A stretch of 64,000 bases of DNA from Candidatus Sulfotelmatobacter sp. (GTDB lineage: Bacteria > Acidobacteriota > Terriglobia > Terriglobales > Acidobacteriaceae), in the NCBI GenBank assembly GCA_036500765.1, contig DASYBM010000004.1, positions 620,001 through 684,000 of the forward strand, given 5' to 3'. Both the position numbers and the translations under genes were made by a program. The notes below the pieces were generated by a model, which was not told the DNA's origin, ran no database searches, and saw only the letters and a program-made list of their open reading frames with translations. Shown here piece after piece: positions 34,216-43,047 of the stretch; the stretch's first letter is position 1; the number at the start of each line of letters is the position of its first letter.

Positions 34216-34410
34216 TCGCTTTCAAGCGGCTGTCCAGGAACTTTCCGACGAGGCGATCGCCTGATGATCGCGCCCGGGGGAGGGCCGAACCAGCCTAACC
34301 ATACAACGCCTAACTCCACCAGCCAAGTTCAGCCCAACTAGATCAGCCTAGGCCAAACCCCCGCTTTCCACAAGATTTCCACAGCCTTGAGGACGATCTG
34401 ATCCGCCCCC

Positions 34411-34436
34411 TAAGCCACTCGAATGCAAGTGGCTTA
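34411..34436. other. Perfect 9-bp hairpin
   Basis: TAAGCCACT pairs with AGTGGCTTA around an 8-nt loop. No T-run follows in either direction. Confidence 0.6.
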
Positions 34437-34564
34437 ATATAAAGTACTTATGCCGAACTGAAACTTGGTGGCAAGCTTAAGAAAATAACACAACGTTTAC
34501 ATTTTGGCTACTGCCAAGGCAGATTCCGTCAGTTTTCGCAGAAAAAGGTGCGAGAATCAGGATC

Positions 34565-34701
34565 GGCTTCCGCTGTCCGGCTTCCGGCTTCCGGTCCTAA
34601 TAGGAAACCGTATCCTTCCAGCACAAATTTGATTCTGGCTGTCCGCGCACGATCTAATCGACCTGTTTCAGAAGGCTAAAGCCGGATAGCGGAAGCCGGA
34701 A
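34565..34701. repeat. Inverted pair of GGCTTCC heptamer arrays
   Basis: The left array (34565-34592) reads GGCTTCC, GCTGTCC, GGCTTCC, GGCTTCC. The right array (34681-34701) reads GCCGGAT, AGCGGAA, GCCGGAA. An 18/19-bp complementary stretch joins them across about 90 bp. Confidence 0.8.
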
Positions 34702-34711
34702 GCTGTCTTTT

Positions 34712-35188
34712 ATGCCGTCGACCCACAAAAAAGTGATCGTCCGCAAGATGGACCGCGACAGCGTCTCCGGCTACGTCTCTCCATCGCAGTTCGTGAACGA
34801 GGGCAAACTCGAACTCCTGAACACCGCCGGCACGGTCATCTCGATCGACCTGCGCGAAATCAAAGGAGTCTATTTTGTCCGCGAATTCGGCGAAGCCGAA
34901 TCCCTCACCCGCAAGACTTTCACCACGCGCCCACGCTCCGAAGGCCTCTGGGTCCGCCTTCGCTTCAAAGATAGCGAAATCCTCGAAGCCCTAATGCCCG
35001 CCGACCTCACCCAAACGACGCCAGAAGGATTCCTGGTAAACCCGCCCGATCAGCGCGCGAACACGCAGCGTATCTTCGTCCCAAGAACTGCCCTGGAGTC
35101 GCTGACAGTGCTGGCGGTAATTGGCGCCACCCGCCGCCAACGCCGCGCCTCCGAAGACCAGCGCCAGGTCCCCATGTTCGAGGAATAA
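34712..35188 (+). CDS. Conserved hypothetical protein (DUF6982-like)
   Basis: 158 aa, soluble, no signal peptide. It reads as a beta-barrel-like domain: KKVIVRKMDRDSVSGYVSPS, then LELLNTAGTVISIDLREIKG, VRLRFKDSEILEALMPAD and QRIFVPRTALESLTVLAVIG. The pattern is a short conserved domain I know only as uncharacterised in Acidobacteriota, often near chemotaxis or regulatory genes; that recollection is not checked. The gene is alone, with a heptamer array directly upstream that ends 10 bp before the ATG. Confidence 0.7.
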   Translation: MPSTHKKVIVRKMDRDSVSGYVSPSQFVNEGKLELLNTAGTVISIDLREIKGVYFVREFGEAESLTRKTFTTRPRSEGLWVRLRFKDSEILEALMPADLTQTTPEGFLVNPPDQRANTQRIFVPRTALESLTVLAVIGATRRQRRASEDQRQVPMFEE

Positions 35189-35219
35189 TTAGGTCGACGA
35201 CTAAGAATACCCGCGTAGC

Positions 35220-35239
35220 GGCGGACGCATTCGTCCGCC
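35220..35239. repeat. GCGGACG palindrome (GCGGAC family)
   Basis: GGCGGACG CATT CGTCCGCC, perfect 8-bp stem, 31 bp past the 34712 gene stop. Confidence 0.7.
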
Positions 35240-35415
35240 CGGCTCTTGGAAGATCCGGTGCAAGCACCGACCAATGTGGCACACAGTCGCTCTCCTCGCA
35301 CAGCCAATATTTTAGATTTTTTCGAGATACAAAATGGCCGGCGTCAGAGCAGAGTGGAGCCGGTACACCCGGGCCGCCGGACAGTCGAAGGCCGCTGTCC
35401 CCATATTGTCATTGC

Positions 35416-35449
35416 TGAATGCCAAGTATTGAATGCTAAGTGCTGAATG
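35416..35449. repeat. TGAATG array with 14-bp period
   Basis: TGAATGCCAAGTAT, TGAATGCTAAGTGC and a final TGAATG. It is a relative of the CTGAATG array at 3350 and lies 14 bp before the stop of the HAF gene. Confidence 0.75.
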
Positions 35450-35462
35450 TCGACCGACGTCC

Positions 35463-36542
35463 CTACTTCGGCGTCAGCAGAAAGGCATGATTCTTGCCGC
35501 CTTTAGTCCCGTAGCCGGTGATCTGGCCCGAACTGTTGATGGCGTTGGCGCTGGCCAGCACCCATCCCGAACCGGAGGAGATGAGATCGTTCAGGTCCTG
35601 CATGCCACCGGTGGACGTCCAGATCATGGCGTGCGCGGCGTTGTCCCAGATGTTGCCGTATCCGACCACGACGCTGGAGTCATTCACGGCAAAGGCGATG
35701 CTGTAGGTGCCGCCAGGCAGCGTGCCGAGGTCCTGAATCTGATCGGAAGCGTTCCACAGCACAGCATGCCACAGGCCTCGGGTACTGTTGCCATCAGACT
35801 GGCCGACGATCACACTCGACGTATTGATGCCGTTGGCCATGCTGGTGACGCCGCCCGGGAGCGTGCCGAGATCCTTGCGAACGGAATTTTGCCAGAGGAA
35901 GCCATGTGAGGTAAACGGCGGCCCGTAGCCAAAGACGGATTCGCCGACAACCTCGCCGCTCTTATTGATGGCGAGTCCCGCGCTGAAGATCGCGGCCGAC
36001 AAGGCGCCGATGTTTTGGATCTTCTTGCTGGTCCATGTGGTGGCGTCGACCAGGCCGCTGCTGAGGAAGGAATCTCCGGCCACTTCGCCTGCGGAATTGA
36101 TGGCGAAGGCGGCGCTGGAAGCGCCTCCCCAAAGCGTGCCTAGATTCGTCATAGCGCCGGTCGACGACCACTGCACCGCGACAAAGTTGGTGGACAGTTG
36201 GCCCTCCACGTTGGAATACCCGACGACCGTGCCGGAGTCGTTAATGCCGACCGCGCCGCTGACTGTGGCGCCGGAGAGCGTCCCGAGATCTTTGATGCCG
36301 CCGCTCTTGGTCCACGAGAAAGCGTGCTGCCCCGCGACCAGGCCGGTGCAAGGATAGCCGTAGGTGGTTTCGGTGTCCGAACAGCCGACAACCTCGCCGG
36401 AATTATTGATCCAAAAGCCGCTGCTTTCGTTGTCGCCCTTAAGCACGCCGATGTCGGTGATGGTGTAAGACGACTGCGCCGTTGCGAAGGCGGCAGCCAG
36501 CAGAACGAAGGTCGCCCAAAGGCTTGCAATCCTGCTCGTCAT
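35463..36542 (-). CDS. Secreted HAF-repeat protein
   Basis: 359 aa. A signal peptide (SLWATFVLLAAAFATAQ) is followed by at least six HAF-type repeats, each about 45-50 residues: DIGVLKGD, DLGTLSGATVSGAVGINDSG, NLGTLWGGASSAAFAINSAG, DLGTLPGGVTSMANGINTSS, DLGTLPGGTYSIAFAVNDSS. The repeats end with GQITGYGT...HAFLLTP, from which the family takes its name. HAF repeats are extracellular and propeller-like, and their role is unknown. The gene is alone and convergent with the upstream block. Confidence 0.87.
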   Translation of the reverse strand: MTSRIASLWATFVLLAAAFATAQSSYTITDIGVLKGDNESSGFWINNSGEVVGCSDTETTYGYPCTGLVAGQHAFSWTKSGGIKDLGTLSGATVSGAVGINDSGTVVGYSNVEGQLSTNFVAVQWSSTGAMTNLGTLWGGASSAAFAINSAGEVAGDSFLSSGLVDATTWTSKKIQNIGALSAAIFSAGLAINKSGEVVGESVFGYGPPFTSHGFLWQNSVRKDLGTLPGGVTSMANGINTSSVIVGQSDGNSTRGLWHAVLWNASDQIQDLGTLPGGTYSIAFAVNDSSVVVGYGNIWDNAAHAMIWTSTGGMQDLNDLISSGSGWVLASANAINSSGQITGYGTKGGKNHAFLLTPK

Positions 36543-36711
36543 AAACCCTCCATTCGTGTTTTGGATTTCGGTCAGTATGCCATTCGACTCGGATTTCCGA
36601 CAGACACACTAGTACGTACCGGAATAGCACCTCCAAAAGGTGAGGCGGGCTCGCGTCGGCCGGCATCTTCAAGTCGCTAGTGTACGATCTATCCGTCGTC
36701 GCTTATTTTCC

Positions 36712-37716
36712 ATGAAACTTTCTGTCATCGCCTCTGCCCTCAATGCTCGTCTGGAAAACGGTTCTTCGGACACGGAAATCACCCGTCTTAGCGGGATTGA
36801 ACAGGCCGGGCCTGGGGACCTTACGTTTGTGTCCAACCCGAAGTATGCGGGGGCGGCCCGGACTACGCGGGCTTCGGCCGTCATCGTGGGGGAGGACTTC
36901 CCTGCCATACCGGCGGCCATGTTGCGGGCGAAGGATCCTTACCTGGCGTTTGCGCGAGCCCTGGGGATGTTTCATGAGCCTCTGCGTTATGCGCCCGGGG
37001 TACATCCGACGGCGGTTGTTCATGCGAATGTGCGGATTGGGGTCGGAGCGCATATTGGGCCCTATGTGGTGATCGACGAAAACGTCGAGATTGGGGCGAA
37101 TGCGGTGCTTCTGGCGCATGTGGTGATTTATCGCGGGGTGAAGATTGGGGACGATTTTTGGGCGCACGCTCATGCCGTTGTGCGCGAGGACTGCCGCATC
37201 GGAAACAATGTCCTGCTGCAGAACGGCGTGGTGATCGGCGCGGACGGCTTTGGGTTCGCGAAAACGGCGGAGGGACGCTGGCACAAGATTCCGCAGCCGG
37301 CGCCGGTCGTGATAGAGGATGACGTCGAAGTCCAGGCGAATTCCTGCATTGACCGGGCGAGCCTGGGGGAGACGCGTATTGGGCGCGGAGTAAAAGTCGA
37401 CAATCTGGTGCAGGTGGGTCATGGGTCTACTGTGGGTGAGGATGCGCTGCTGTGCTCCCAGGTCGGCCTCGCTGGGTCGACGGAGATCGGGAACCGGGTG
37501 ATTCTTACGGGACAGGTTGGCGTCGTGGGGCACTGCAAAGTCGGCGACGACGCCATTGTGACGCCGCAGAGCGGAGTGGCGCAGGACGTCCCGGCGAAGG
37601 CGCTGGTGAGCGGCGCTCCTGCGGTGGATCATAAGTTGTGGCTAAAATATTCGGCGATCCTGCCGCGGCTGCCGGAGATTGCCCGAGCGGTGCGGGAGAA
37701 GAAGAAAGAACAATAA
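36712..37716 (+). CDS. lpxD: UDP-3-O-acylglucosamine N-acyltransferase
   Basis: 334 aa from the ATG at 36712; a longer frame adds 24 Arg-rich residues. The N-terminal uridine-binding domain (LSVIASALNARLENGSSDTE, then SGIEQAGPGDLTFVSNPKYA) is followed by a left-handed beta-helix of hexapeptide repeats (VHANVRIGVGAHIGPYVVID, VIYRGVKIGDDFWAHAHAVV). The catalytic His lies in LVQVGHGSTVGED. LpxD adds the second acyl chain in lipid A synthesis at the cytoplasmic membrane, so the organism has an outer membrane with lipid A. No other lpx genes are in the window. Confidence 0.96.
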   Translation: MKLSVIASALNARLENGSSDTEITRLSGIEQAGPGDLTFVSNPKYAGAARTTRASAVIVGEDFPAIPAAMLRAKDPYLAFARALGMFHEPLRYAPGVHPTAVVHANVRIGVGAHIGPYVVIDENVEIGANAVLLAHVVIYRGVKIGDDFWAHAHAVVREDCRIGNNVLLQNGVVIGADGFGFAKTAEGRWHKIPQPAPVVIEDDVEVQANSCIDRASLGETRIGRGVKVDNLVQVGHGSTVGEDALLCSQVGLAGSTEIGNRVILTGQVGVVGHCKVGDDAIVTPQSGVAQDVPAKALVSGAPAVDHKLWLKYSAILPRLPEIARAVREKKKEQ

Positions 37717-37762
37717 CCACAGCGGGCACGAGGATCAAGGAGTAGAACTTGGCAAAAGACTT

Positions 37763-38548
37763 TTAGACGTAGGCCGGGCCTCCACGTTCCTGGTTATTAT
37801 TCTCGCCATTGTTTTCGATGGGTGGAGGAACTGCGGACGATCCCTGGCGGCATTCTTTCGATAATCCGCTGTCGATGGCGGCTCTCACTTTTTCCATGAG
37901 GCACTCGCGACTGCCGAAATCTTTGGGCTCGATGGGCGGATGGAAAATCACTGTTACCAGGCCCGGCTTGATAGCGAATCTGGCTTTGGGCATGGAGGAG
38001 TGCGTGCCGACGATCGTCATGGGGATTACGGGAACTCCGCATTCCTCCGCCAAATAGAACGGGCCCTTCTTAAAGGGGAGAAGTTTGCCGTCGAAGGAGC
38101 GCTTGCCTTCGACGTAGATGGTCATGTTGATGCCCCGATCGACGACGGCCTTCGCGGCGCGCACGGCTTCAATGCCGGCGTCGCGATTGCCGCGATCGAC
38201 GGGGACGAGCGATCCCATGCGCATGGCGCGGCCAAGGATGGGAACTTTGAACAATTCCTTTTTCACCATGACCGAGGTGCGGCGGGGGATCAGCGGAATT
38301 TGAATGGGCGGGTCGAGGTTGGAAACATGATTCGTCATGAAGACGTAGCTGCGGGAGTGGTCGAATCCATCGAGTCCGATAGTCTGGACGCGAACCCCCG
38401 TGATCCAGACGCCAGCCCATGCGCCCCACATGAAGAGGCGATACAAGACGCGGACGTCGCCCATGATGAAGCTGGCCGGGAATCCGATGAGCGCGGCCAA
38501 GGGAGCGGCCAACGCCCAGAAGACCAGCATCAAGATCGTGCGGATCAT
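37763..38548 (-). CDS. plsC: 1-acyl-glycerol-3-phosphate acyltransferase (PlsC family)
   Basis: 261 aa. Two hydrophobic segments at the start (MLVFWALAAPLAALIGFPAS) anchor it in the membrane. The acyltransferase boxes are NHVSNLD (73-79), YVEGKRSFDGKLLPFKKGPF (EGKRS in place of EGTRS) and VIPMTIVGTHSSMP. The enzyme acylates lysophosphatidate to phosphatidate. Its start overlaps the stop of the M61 peptidase gene in an ATGA junction (38545-38548), and that gene overlaps mpl, so the three are cotranslated. Confidence 0.92.
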   Translation of the reverse strand: MIRTILMLVFWALAAPLAALIGFPASFIMGDVRVLYRLFMWGAWAGVWITGVRVQTIGLDGFDHSRSYVFMTNHVSNLDPPIQIPLIPRRTSVMVKKELFKVPILGRAMRMGSLVPVDRGNRDAGIEAVRAAKAVVDRGINMTIYVEGKRSFDGKLLPFKKGPFYLAEECGVPVIPMTIVGTHSSMPKARFAIKPGLVTVIFHPPIEPKDFGSRECLMEKVRAAIDSGLSKECRQGSSAVPPPIENNGENNNQERGGPAYV

Positions 38549-40455
38549 TTATTACTAACCCCTCTTGTATTACTAGCCCCTCTTGCTTCTGCGCCTGCTA
38601 TGGACCCTTTTGCTTCGGCGCCGGGCGCGGTTCCGCGCTCGATGGCTTCGGACTGTGCTTCGCCTTTCAGCCAGGCGGCGCGGCGCGCTCCCTGAACGGG
38701 CGAAACTTGATTAAGGTCCTTCACCGCGTAGGAAATTTCCTGGCGGCTGGCGATTTTCCATCTGAGTTCGCGCTCAGCTCCACGGCGCGATCTAGCTTTG
38801 ACGACTAGCCTATCGCCAGGACTCATGCGAGATAATTCCTGGCGCGACTCCTGTCCCGCGGGCTTGCCTTGCAACTCGACGATGGTGTCTCCAACCTGTA
38901 ACCCGGCGTGTTCGGCATCGCTGCCCGGCGTGACCGCGGCCACTGTCATGGGACCGTCGAAGTTCCGGGAGGCGATAAAACCGGCGTCGGGCAAGGCGTT
39001 TGGAACGGCTTCCACGCGCAGACCGACTTGACGAAAAAAATCGTCCCAGGGAATCTCTTCGGTTCCGGCGACGTACTTCGCGAAGAACGAAGCGAGGTCG
39101 GCGTGGCTGACAGCCTCGGCGGCTTCGCGCACCCCGGCGGAATCGTTGAAGAAGCGGCCTTTCTTAGCATAGTTATCGTTCATCCATTGCAGCACTTCGC
39201 GCAGAGACGCGCGCCCGTGGCTGGCGTCGCGCACCGCGAGGTCGAGCACGACTCCGAGTAACTCTCCCTTGTTGTAGTAAGAAATGCTGCGTTCGGGCCG
39301 GCGGTAATATCCGTCGCCCTCGAGCCAGGCGTCGAGGCTCGATTCTTCAGCAGACTGAGTAAGGCGCGCAGGGCGGCGTTCGAGTTCGGTAATCAGTTCG
39401 CCGAGGCGATTGAGATATTGCTTTTCGTCGAGCAGTCCGGCGCGCAGTTGAATAATGCCTTCCGCAGTGCTGGTAACGCCTTCGCAGAACCAGAGAGCCC
39501 GCGTGTAATTCTCTTTGGTGTAATCGACGGGTTCAAGGGTTTGCGGGCGAATGCGCTTGACGTTCCAGAGATGGAAGAATTCGTGCGCAGTTACGCCGGT
39601 GAGAGAATCGAGCGAATTCTTCATCGAATTCGCGTTCAGCTCGATGGCCGTCGAATAGGCGTGTTCCATGCCGCCTCCGGCAGGGCCGCGGGGAAAGTGA
39701 TAGAGGAACGTGTAGGTGTCAAAGGGGCGGTCGTTCATCCAACTGGTGGCAGCCGCGACAATCTTATGTAAGTCGGCAACGATTCTTGCCATGTCGTAGT
39801 CGGCGGGGTCGGCGTCGACGACTATGCGGAAATGGCCGCCAACTTCATCGAAGTCCGATTCCTGAAAGTTCCCGATCTCCAGGGGAGAATCAACGGCGCG
39901 GTCGTAATTTGCGGCGGTGAATTCGCTGGCATTCGAAGATTCCAGTGGAGTGGCGATTTTCCATCCCTCGGGAATGTGAGCGAAGCGCGCGGTCAGCGGA
40001 GTCGAGCGTGCGTCCACGGCATACATGAGAATTTGCGCGAGATTGAGGAATGCGTGATGCGGGTTTAGTTGCGCGCCGAAGGGTCCGGGGGAATCGACGT
40101 AGATCTGGTATTCGACGATTGCGCCGCCGGCAGCGCCATTGATCTGCCAGCGACTCTTGTCGAGTTCGACGACCGAGAGAGGACGACCGGAGCGATCTTT
40201 GGCGCGCACCCAGTTCACGTATTGAGCGAAATCGCGAATCTGATAAAGAGCGTTCCAAACCGGAAGCTGAAGTTCGCGCTCGGCGAGGCCCGCGGGGAGG
40301 ATGATCTGGACCTCTATTAAATGCTGCTCGGGCGAGGCCAGAGTTATCGTGTATCTGGTTGGGGAAACCGATTGCGCGACCGCAACCGACGATATGGCGA
40401 ACAGCGCCGCACCAACCAGGGTCAACAATCTACGGCGCAAAAGGAATATCCTCAT
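38545..40455 (-). CDS. M61-family secreted glycyl aminopeptidase-like protease with PDZ domain
   Basis: 636 aa. A signal peptide (RLLTLVGAALFAISSVAVAQ) is followed by an N-terminal beta domain and GGMEHAYS (261-268). The zinc motif is HEFFHLWNVKRIRP (HEFFH 291-295) with the third ligand in LWFCEGVTST (E325). A PDZ domain covers roughly 500-590 (FIASRNFDGPMTVAAVTPGS, then AGLQVGDTIVEL). M61 peptidases work in the periplasm. The start overlaps the mpl stop in an ATGA junction (40452-40455) and the stop overlaps the plsC start. Its tail ends in Ala/Gly/Ser-rich repeats (AIERGTAPGAEAKGSIAGAE). Confidence 0.92.
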   Translation of the reverse strand: MRIFLLRRRLLTLVGAALFAISSVAVAQSVSPTRYTITLASPEQHLIEVQIILPAGLAERELQLPVWNALYQIRDFAQYVNWVRAKDRSGRPLSVVELDKSRWQINGAAGGAIVEYQIYVDSPGPFGAQLNPHHAFLNLAQILMYAVDARSTPLTARFAHIPEGWKIATPLESSNASEFTAANYDRAVDSPLEIGNFQESDFDEVGGHFRIVVDADPADYDMARIVADLHKIVAAATSWMNDRPFDTYTFLYHFPRGPAGGGMEHAYSTAIELNANSMKNSLDSLTGVTAHEFFHLWNVKRIRPQTLEPVDYTKENYTRALWFCEGVTSTAEGIIQLRAGLLDEKQYLNRLGELITELERRPARLTQSAEESSLDAWLEGDGYYRRPERSISYYNKGELLGVVLDLAVRDASHGRASLREVLQWMNDNYAKKGRFFNDSAGVREAAEAVSHADLASFFAKYVAGTEEIPWDDFFRQVGLRVEAVPNALPDAGFIASRNFDGPMTVAAVTPGSDAEHAGLQVGDTIVELQGKPAGQESRQELSRMSPGDRLVVKARSRRGAERELRWKIASRQEISYAVKDLNQVSPVQGARRAAWLKGEAQSEAIERGTAPGAEAKGSIAGAEARGASNTRGVSNK

Positions 40456-41921
40456 CGCTTCCCTGCCAGTTCGCGCAGGCGGGCCGGAAGCTTTTCGTAG
40501 ATTCCTCCGAAGCCGCCGTTGGAAAGGATAGCCACGACATCGCCGCTGCGCATCTCGGGCGCGATGGCCTCGACGATTGAATCCGCGTCGGCGACGAGAC
40601 GTGCGCGGCGGCCGTTGCGTTCGACCTCGGCCGCGAGCGCGGGTAATTCCAGGCGCTCATTTTCTGGGATGGCTTCGGAGCGGAAGACTCCCGCGACGAT
40701 CACTTCGTCGGCTTGGGCCAGGCTGTGTGCGAGATCCGATTGCAGCACGCGGCGGCGCAAGGTGTTCGAACGGGGCTCGAGAATGGCCCACAACCGCGAG
40801 CCCGCATAACGCGCGCGCAGCGCTTTCAGAGTGCCCGCAATCGCCGTGGGATGATGCGCAAAGTCGTCGATGATAATGATGCCGTTTACTTGCGCCTTCA
40901 CTTCAAGGCGGCGCTTCACGCTCTTGAAAGTTTTCAAGGCGGCGGCGATGGCTGCCCTCGGAATGCCACATGACGCCGCCAGTGCGGCAGCCGCGGTTGC
41001 GTTCCAAACGTTATATTCGCCGGCCAGTGCGAATTCGAAGTCGGCCCAAGACTGGCCGTCGCGGAGCAGGGTCCACGTGGTGCGCGTGGATTCAAGTCGG
41101 AGGTTCGTGATTTTCCAATTGGCGCGGAGCCCGGCGCCGTAACGTTCGACGGGACAGAAGGCGTTGGCCAGGCAGCGCTCCAGGCTGGAACTCTCGTTAT
41201 TCGATCTGGCTTGGTTCGATCCCGCTTCAGCCTCGCCCACGAATCCGTCGAAACCTATGATGCGTCCGCGGCGCGGAATCAGATTCACCAGGCGCCTGAA
41301 GGCCGTCTCCACAGCGTCGAGATCTTTATAGATGTCGGCATGATCGAATTCGATAGAGGTCAGGATGACGGAATCGGGAAAATAATGGAGGAATTTTGGA
41401 CCTTTGTCGAAGAAAGCAGTGTCGTATTCGTCGCCCTCCAAAATGAAATGCTTGCCGGAGCCGAGCTGAAAGCTGGAGCCAAAATTCTCGGCGATGCCTC
41501 CGATGAGGAACGAGGGCTGCAATCCGGCGGAGTGAAAGATCCAGGCCAGCATCGAAGTCGTCGTGGTCTTGCCATGGGTTCCGGCGACAACCAGAACTTC
41601 TTTACCGCGCAGGAATTCGTCGTGCAGCAACTGCGGCATGGAAACGAAGGGAATGCGCGCGTCGAGGACGTGCTCGAGTTCGACATTGCCGCGAGACATG
41701 GCGTTGCCGACAACAATGAGGTCGGGACGAGGATCGAGATTCGCGGCGGCAAACGGCTGCGCTACAGGAATGTCCAAGCCGCGAAGAAAATCTGACATCG
41801 GAGGATAGGCCGCGGCGTCAGAACCGGTGACGTGAAAACCGCGATGCTTAAGCATTCCGGCCAACGAGGCCATGGCCGTACCGCAGATGCCGATCAGGTG
41901 AATGTGTTTTTTGTCGTTCAT
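40452..41921 (-). CDS. mpl: UDP-N-acetylmuramate:L-alanyl-gamma-D-glutamyl-meso-diaminopimelate ligase
   Basis: 489 aa. Mpl-type N-terminus: HIHLIGICGTAMASLAGMLK, GSDAAAYPPMSDFL, IVVGNAMSRGN. The Mur-ligase ATP loop is GTHGKTTTTS (114-123). The YPPMS and GNAMSRGN motifs favour Mpl over MurC. Mpl joins recycled murein tripeptide to UDP-MurNAc in the cytoplasm. LD-carboxypeptidase, which makes the tripeptide, and dapF are just upstream in the same direction. Its stop overlaps the M61 start. Confidence 0.93.
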   Translation of the reverse strand: MNDKKHIHLIGICGTAMASLAGMLKHRGFHVTGSDAAAYPPMSDFLRGLDIPVAQPFAAANLDPRPDLIVVGNAMSRGNVELEHVLDARIPFVSMPQLLHDEFLRGKEVLVVAGTHGKTTTTSMLAWIFHSAGLQPSFLIGGIAENFGSSFQLGSGKHFILEGDEYDTAFFDKGPKFLHYFPDSVILTSIEFDHADIYKDLDAVETAFRRLVNLIPRRGRIIGFDGFVGEAEAGSNQARSNNESSSLERCLANAFCPVERYGAGLRANWKITNLRLESTRTTWTLLRDGQSWADFEFALAGEYNVWNATAAAALAASCGIPRAAIAAALKTFKSVKRRLEVKAQVNGIIIIDDFAHHPTAIAGTLKALRARYAGSRLWAILEPRSNTLRRRVLQSDLAHSLAQADEVIVAGVFRSEAIPENERLELPALAAEVERNGRRARLVADADSIVEAIAPEMRSGDVVAILSNGGFGGIYEKLPARLRELAGKR

Positions 41922-41942
41922 TTCTTTCGCTTGCTTGCAACC

Positions 41943-41998
41943 GCGCCTGAAGGCGCAAGCGATTCTTTGGACGCGTCGGTATGCCTGAAGGCATACCG
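41943..41998. repeat. Two TGAA-loop hairpins
   Basis: GCGCC TGAA GGCGC at 41943-41956 (5-bp stem) and CGGTATGCC TGAA GGCATACCG at 41977-41998 (9-bp stem), between ldcA and mpl. Confidence 0.75.
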
Positions 41999-42063
41999 TG
42001 ATACGAATCCTGCTTCCTCCGCATCGTGAATGCTCTTCCGCATCGCGGGTATCTCGGGACTCA

Positions 42064-43026
42064 TCACAGGCTGACTGCGGATTCCGTTATTCTCAAAGCC
42101 ACCTGCCCGCCGCGCACCGACAATCTTGCATGCACTCCGAAAGGAAGGGTGATGTTGCCCGAAGTGACATGGCCCGACTTTATGCCGAAGGCGACCGGTA
42201 TTCCCAAGTCACCGACGATTCGCATGATGACCTCCTGCAAAGTGTAACCTTGATTTCCAGTTTGAAGATTTGGGCCCTGCACGCAGTCCAGCATTTCTCC
42301 GAAGACGATGCCGCGCACGGCATTGAGATGCGCCCCCAACTTTAACTGTACGAGCATGCGGTCGATCTGAAATGGTTTGGCAGCGACGTCTTCGATAAAG
42401 AGAATTGTGCCGGCAGTTTTAATTTCGTAGGGGGTGCCGAGAGATGCGACGAGGATAGAAAGGCAGCCGCCGTATAAAATGCCTTCGGCTTCTCCGTCGG
42501 ATAAGCCGCTGGCTTCCGGGTTGAGAGGAACGTCCCAGGGCGTTGCGCCGGAGAGCGCCGCCTGCCAAGAGGCCATATCGACTCCGCCTTGGTGAGCCCA
42601 GTCTTTCGCGAGCATGGGGCCATGAAAAGTTACGAGACGGGCGCCGTCGTAAAAATGAGTCAACAGGCTTGTGATGTCACTGTAGCCGACGAAACTTTTG
42701 GGATGGGTCTTTATCTTCTCAACATCAAGCTCTCGCAGCAGATAATTCGAGCCGTATCCCCCGCGCGCGCAGATGATTGCTTTGACATCATCGTTCAAAA
42801 ACATCTCCTGGAGTTCGTGAACACGACGGATAAGCGAGCCTGCGAAGTAAAGGTCTTTCTCGAGAATGGAATCGAAGTAGAACGGCTTGTATCCAGCTTG
42901 CCGGAGAGCTTCGCATCCCGCTTCCAGTTCAGACGCCTTAACATTGCTGGCCGGCGCAATGATGCCCACGGTATCTCCGGGGCGAAGCGCTGGCGGTTTC
43001 ACGCGCTGAATTTGCGAAGAAGACAT
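42064..43026 (-). CDS. ldcA: LD-carboxypeptidase (S66 family)
   Basis: 320 aa. The nucleophile is in FVGYSDITSLL (S116); the second motif FIEDVAAKPFQIDRM carries the catalytic Glu and GIKSGHVTSGN the His, the Ser-Glu-His triad of S66. The N-terminal ICARGGYGSNYLLRELD is a family signature. It cuts D-Ala from the murein tetrapeptide to give the tripeptide that Mpl uses. The next gene downstream is mpl. The spacer between them (41922-42063) contains two hairpins. Confidence 0.92.
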   Translation of the reverse strand: MSSSQIQRVKPPALRPGDTVGIIAPASNVKASELEAGCEALRQAGYKPFYFDSILEKDLYFAGSLIRRVHELQEMFLNDDVKAIICARGGYGSNYLLRELDVEKIKTHPKSFVGYSDITSLLTHFYDGARLVTFHGPMLAKDWAHQGGVDMASWQAALSGATPWDVPLNPEASGLSDGEAEGILYGGCLSILVASLGTPYEIKTAGTILFIEDVAAKPFQIDRMLVQLKLGAHLNAVRGIVFGEMLDCVQGPNLQTGNQGYTLQEVIMRIVGDLGIPVAFGIKSGHVTSGNITLPFGVHARLSVRGGQVALRITESAVSL

Positions 43027-43047
43027 GAGTGGCGAGCGGTTAACCGA

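Larger units (their letters stand above)
34216..34711. other. 496-base intergenic region with hairpin and heptamer pair
   Basis: No gene is supported. It holds a 9-bp perfect hairpin at 34411-34436 (TAAGCCACT / AGTGGCTTA, 8-nt loop) and an inverted pair of heptamer arrays at 34565-34599 and 34674-34701. The rest, including TTTCCACA pairs at 34366 and 34376, is unassigned. Confidence 0.6.

Noticed and set aside
34361-34395. Possible DnaA boxes (two TTTCCACA stretches)
   Set aside because: Each has two mismatches to TTATCCACA, there is no dnaA, dnaN or gidA nearby and no AT-rich unwinding region is clear.
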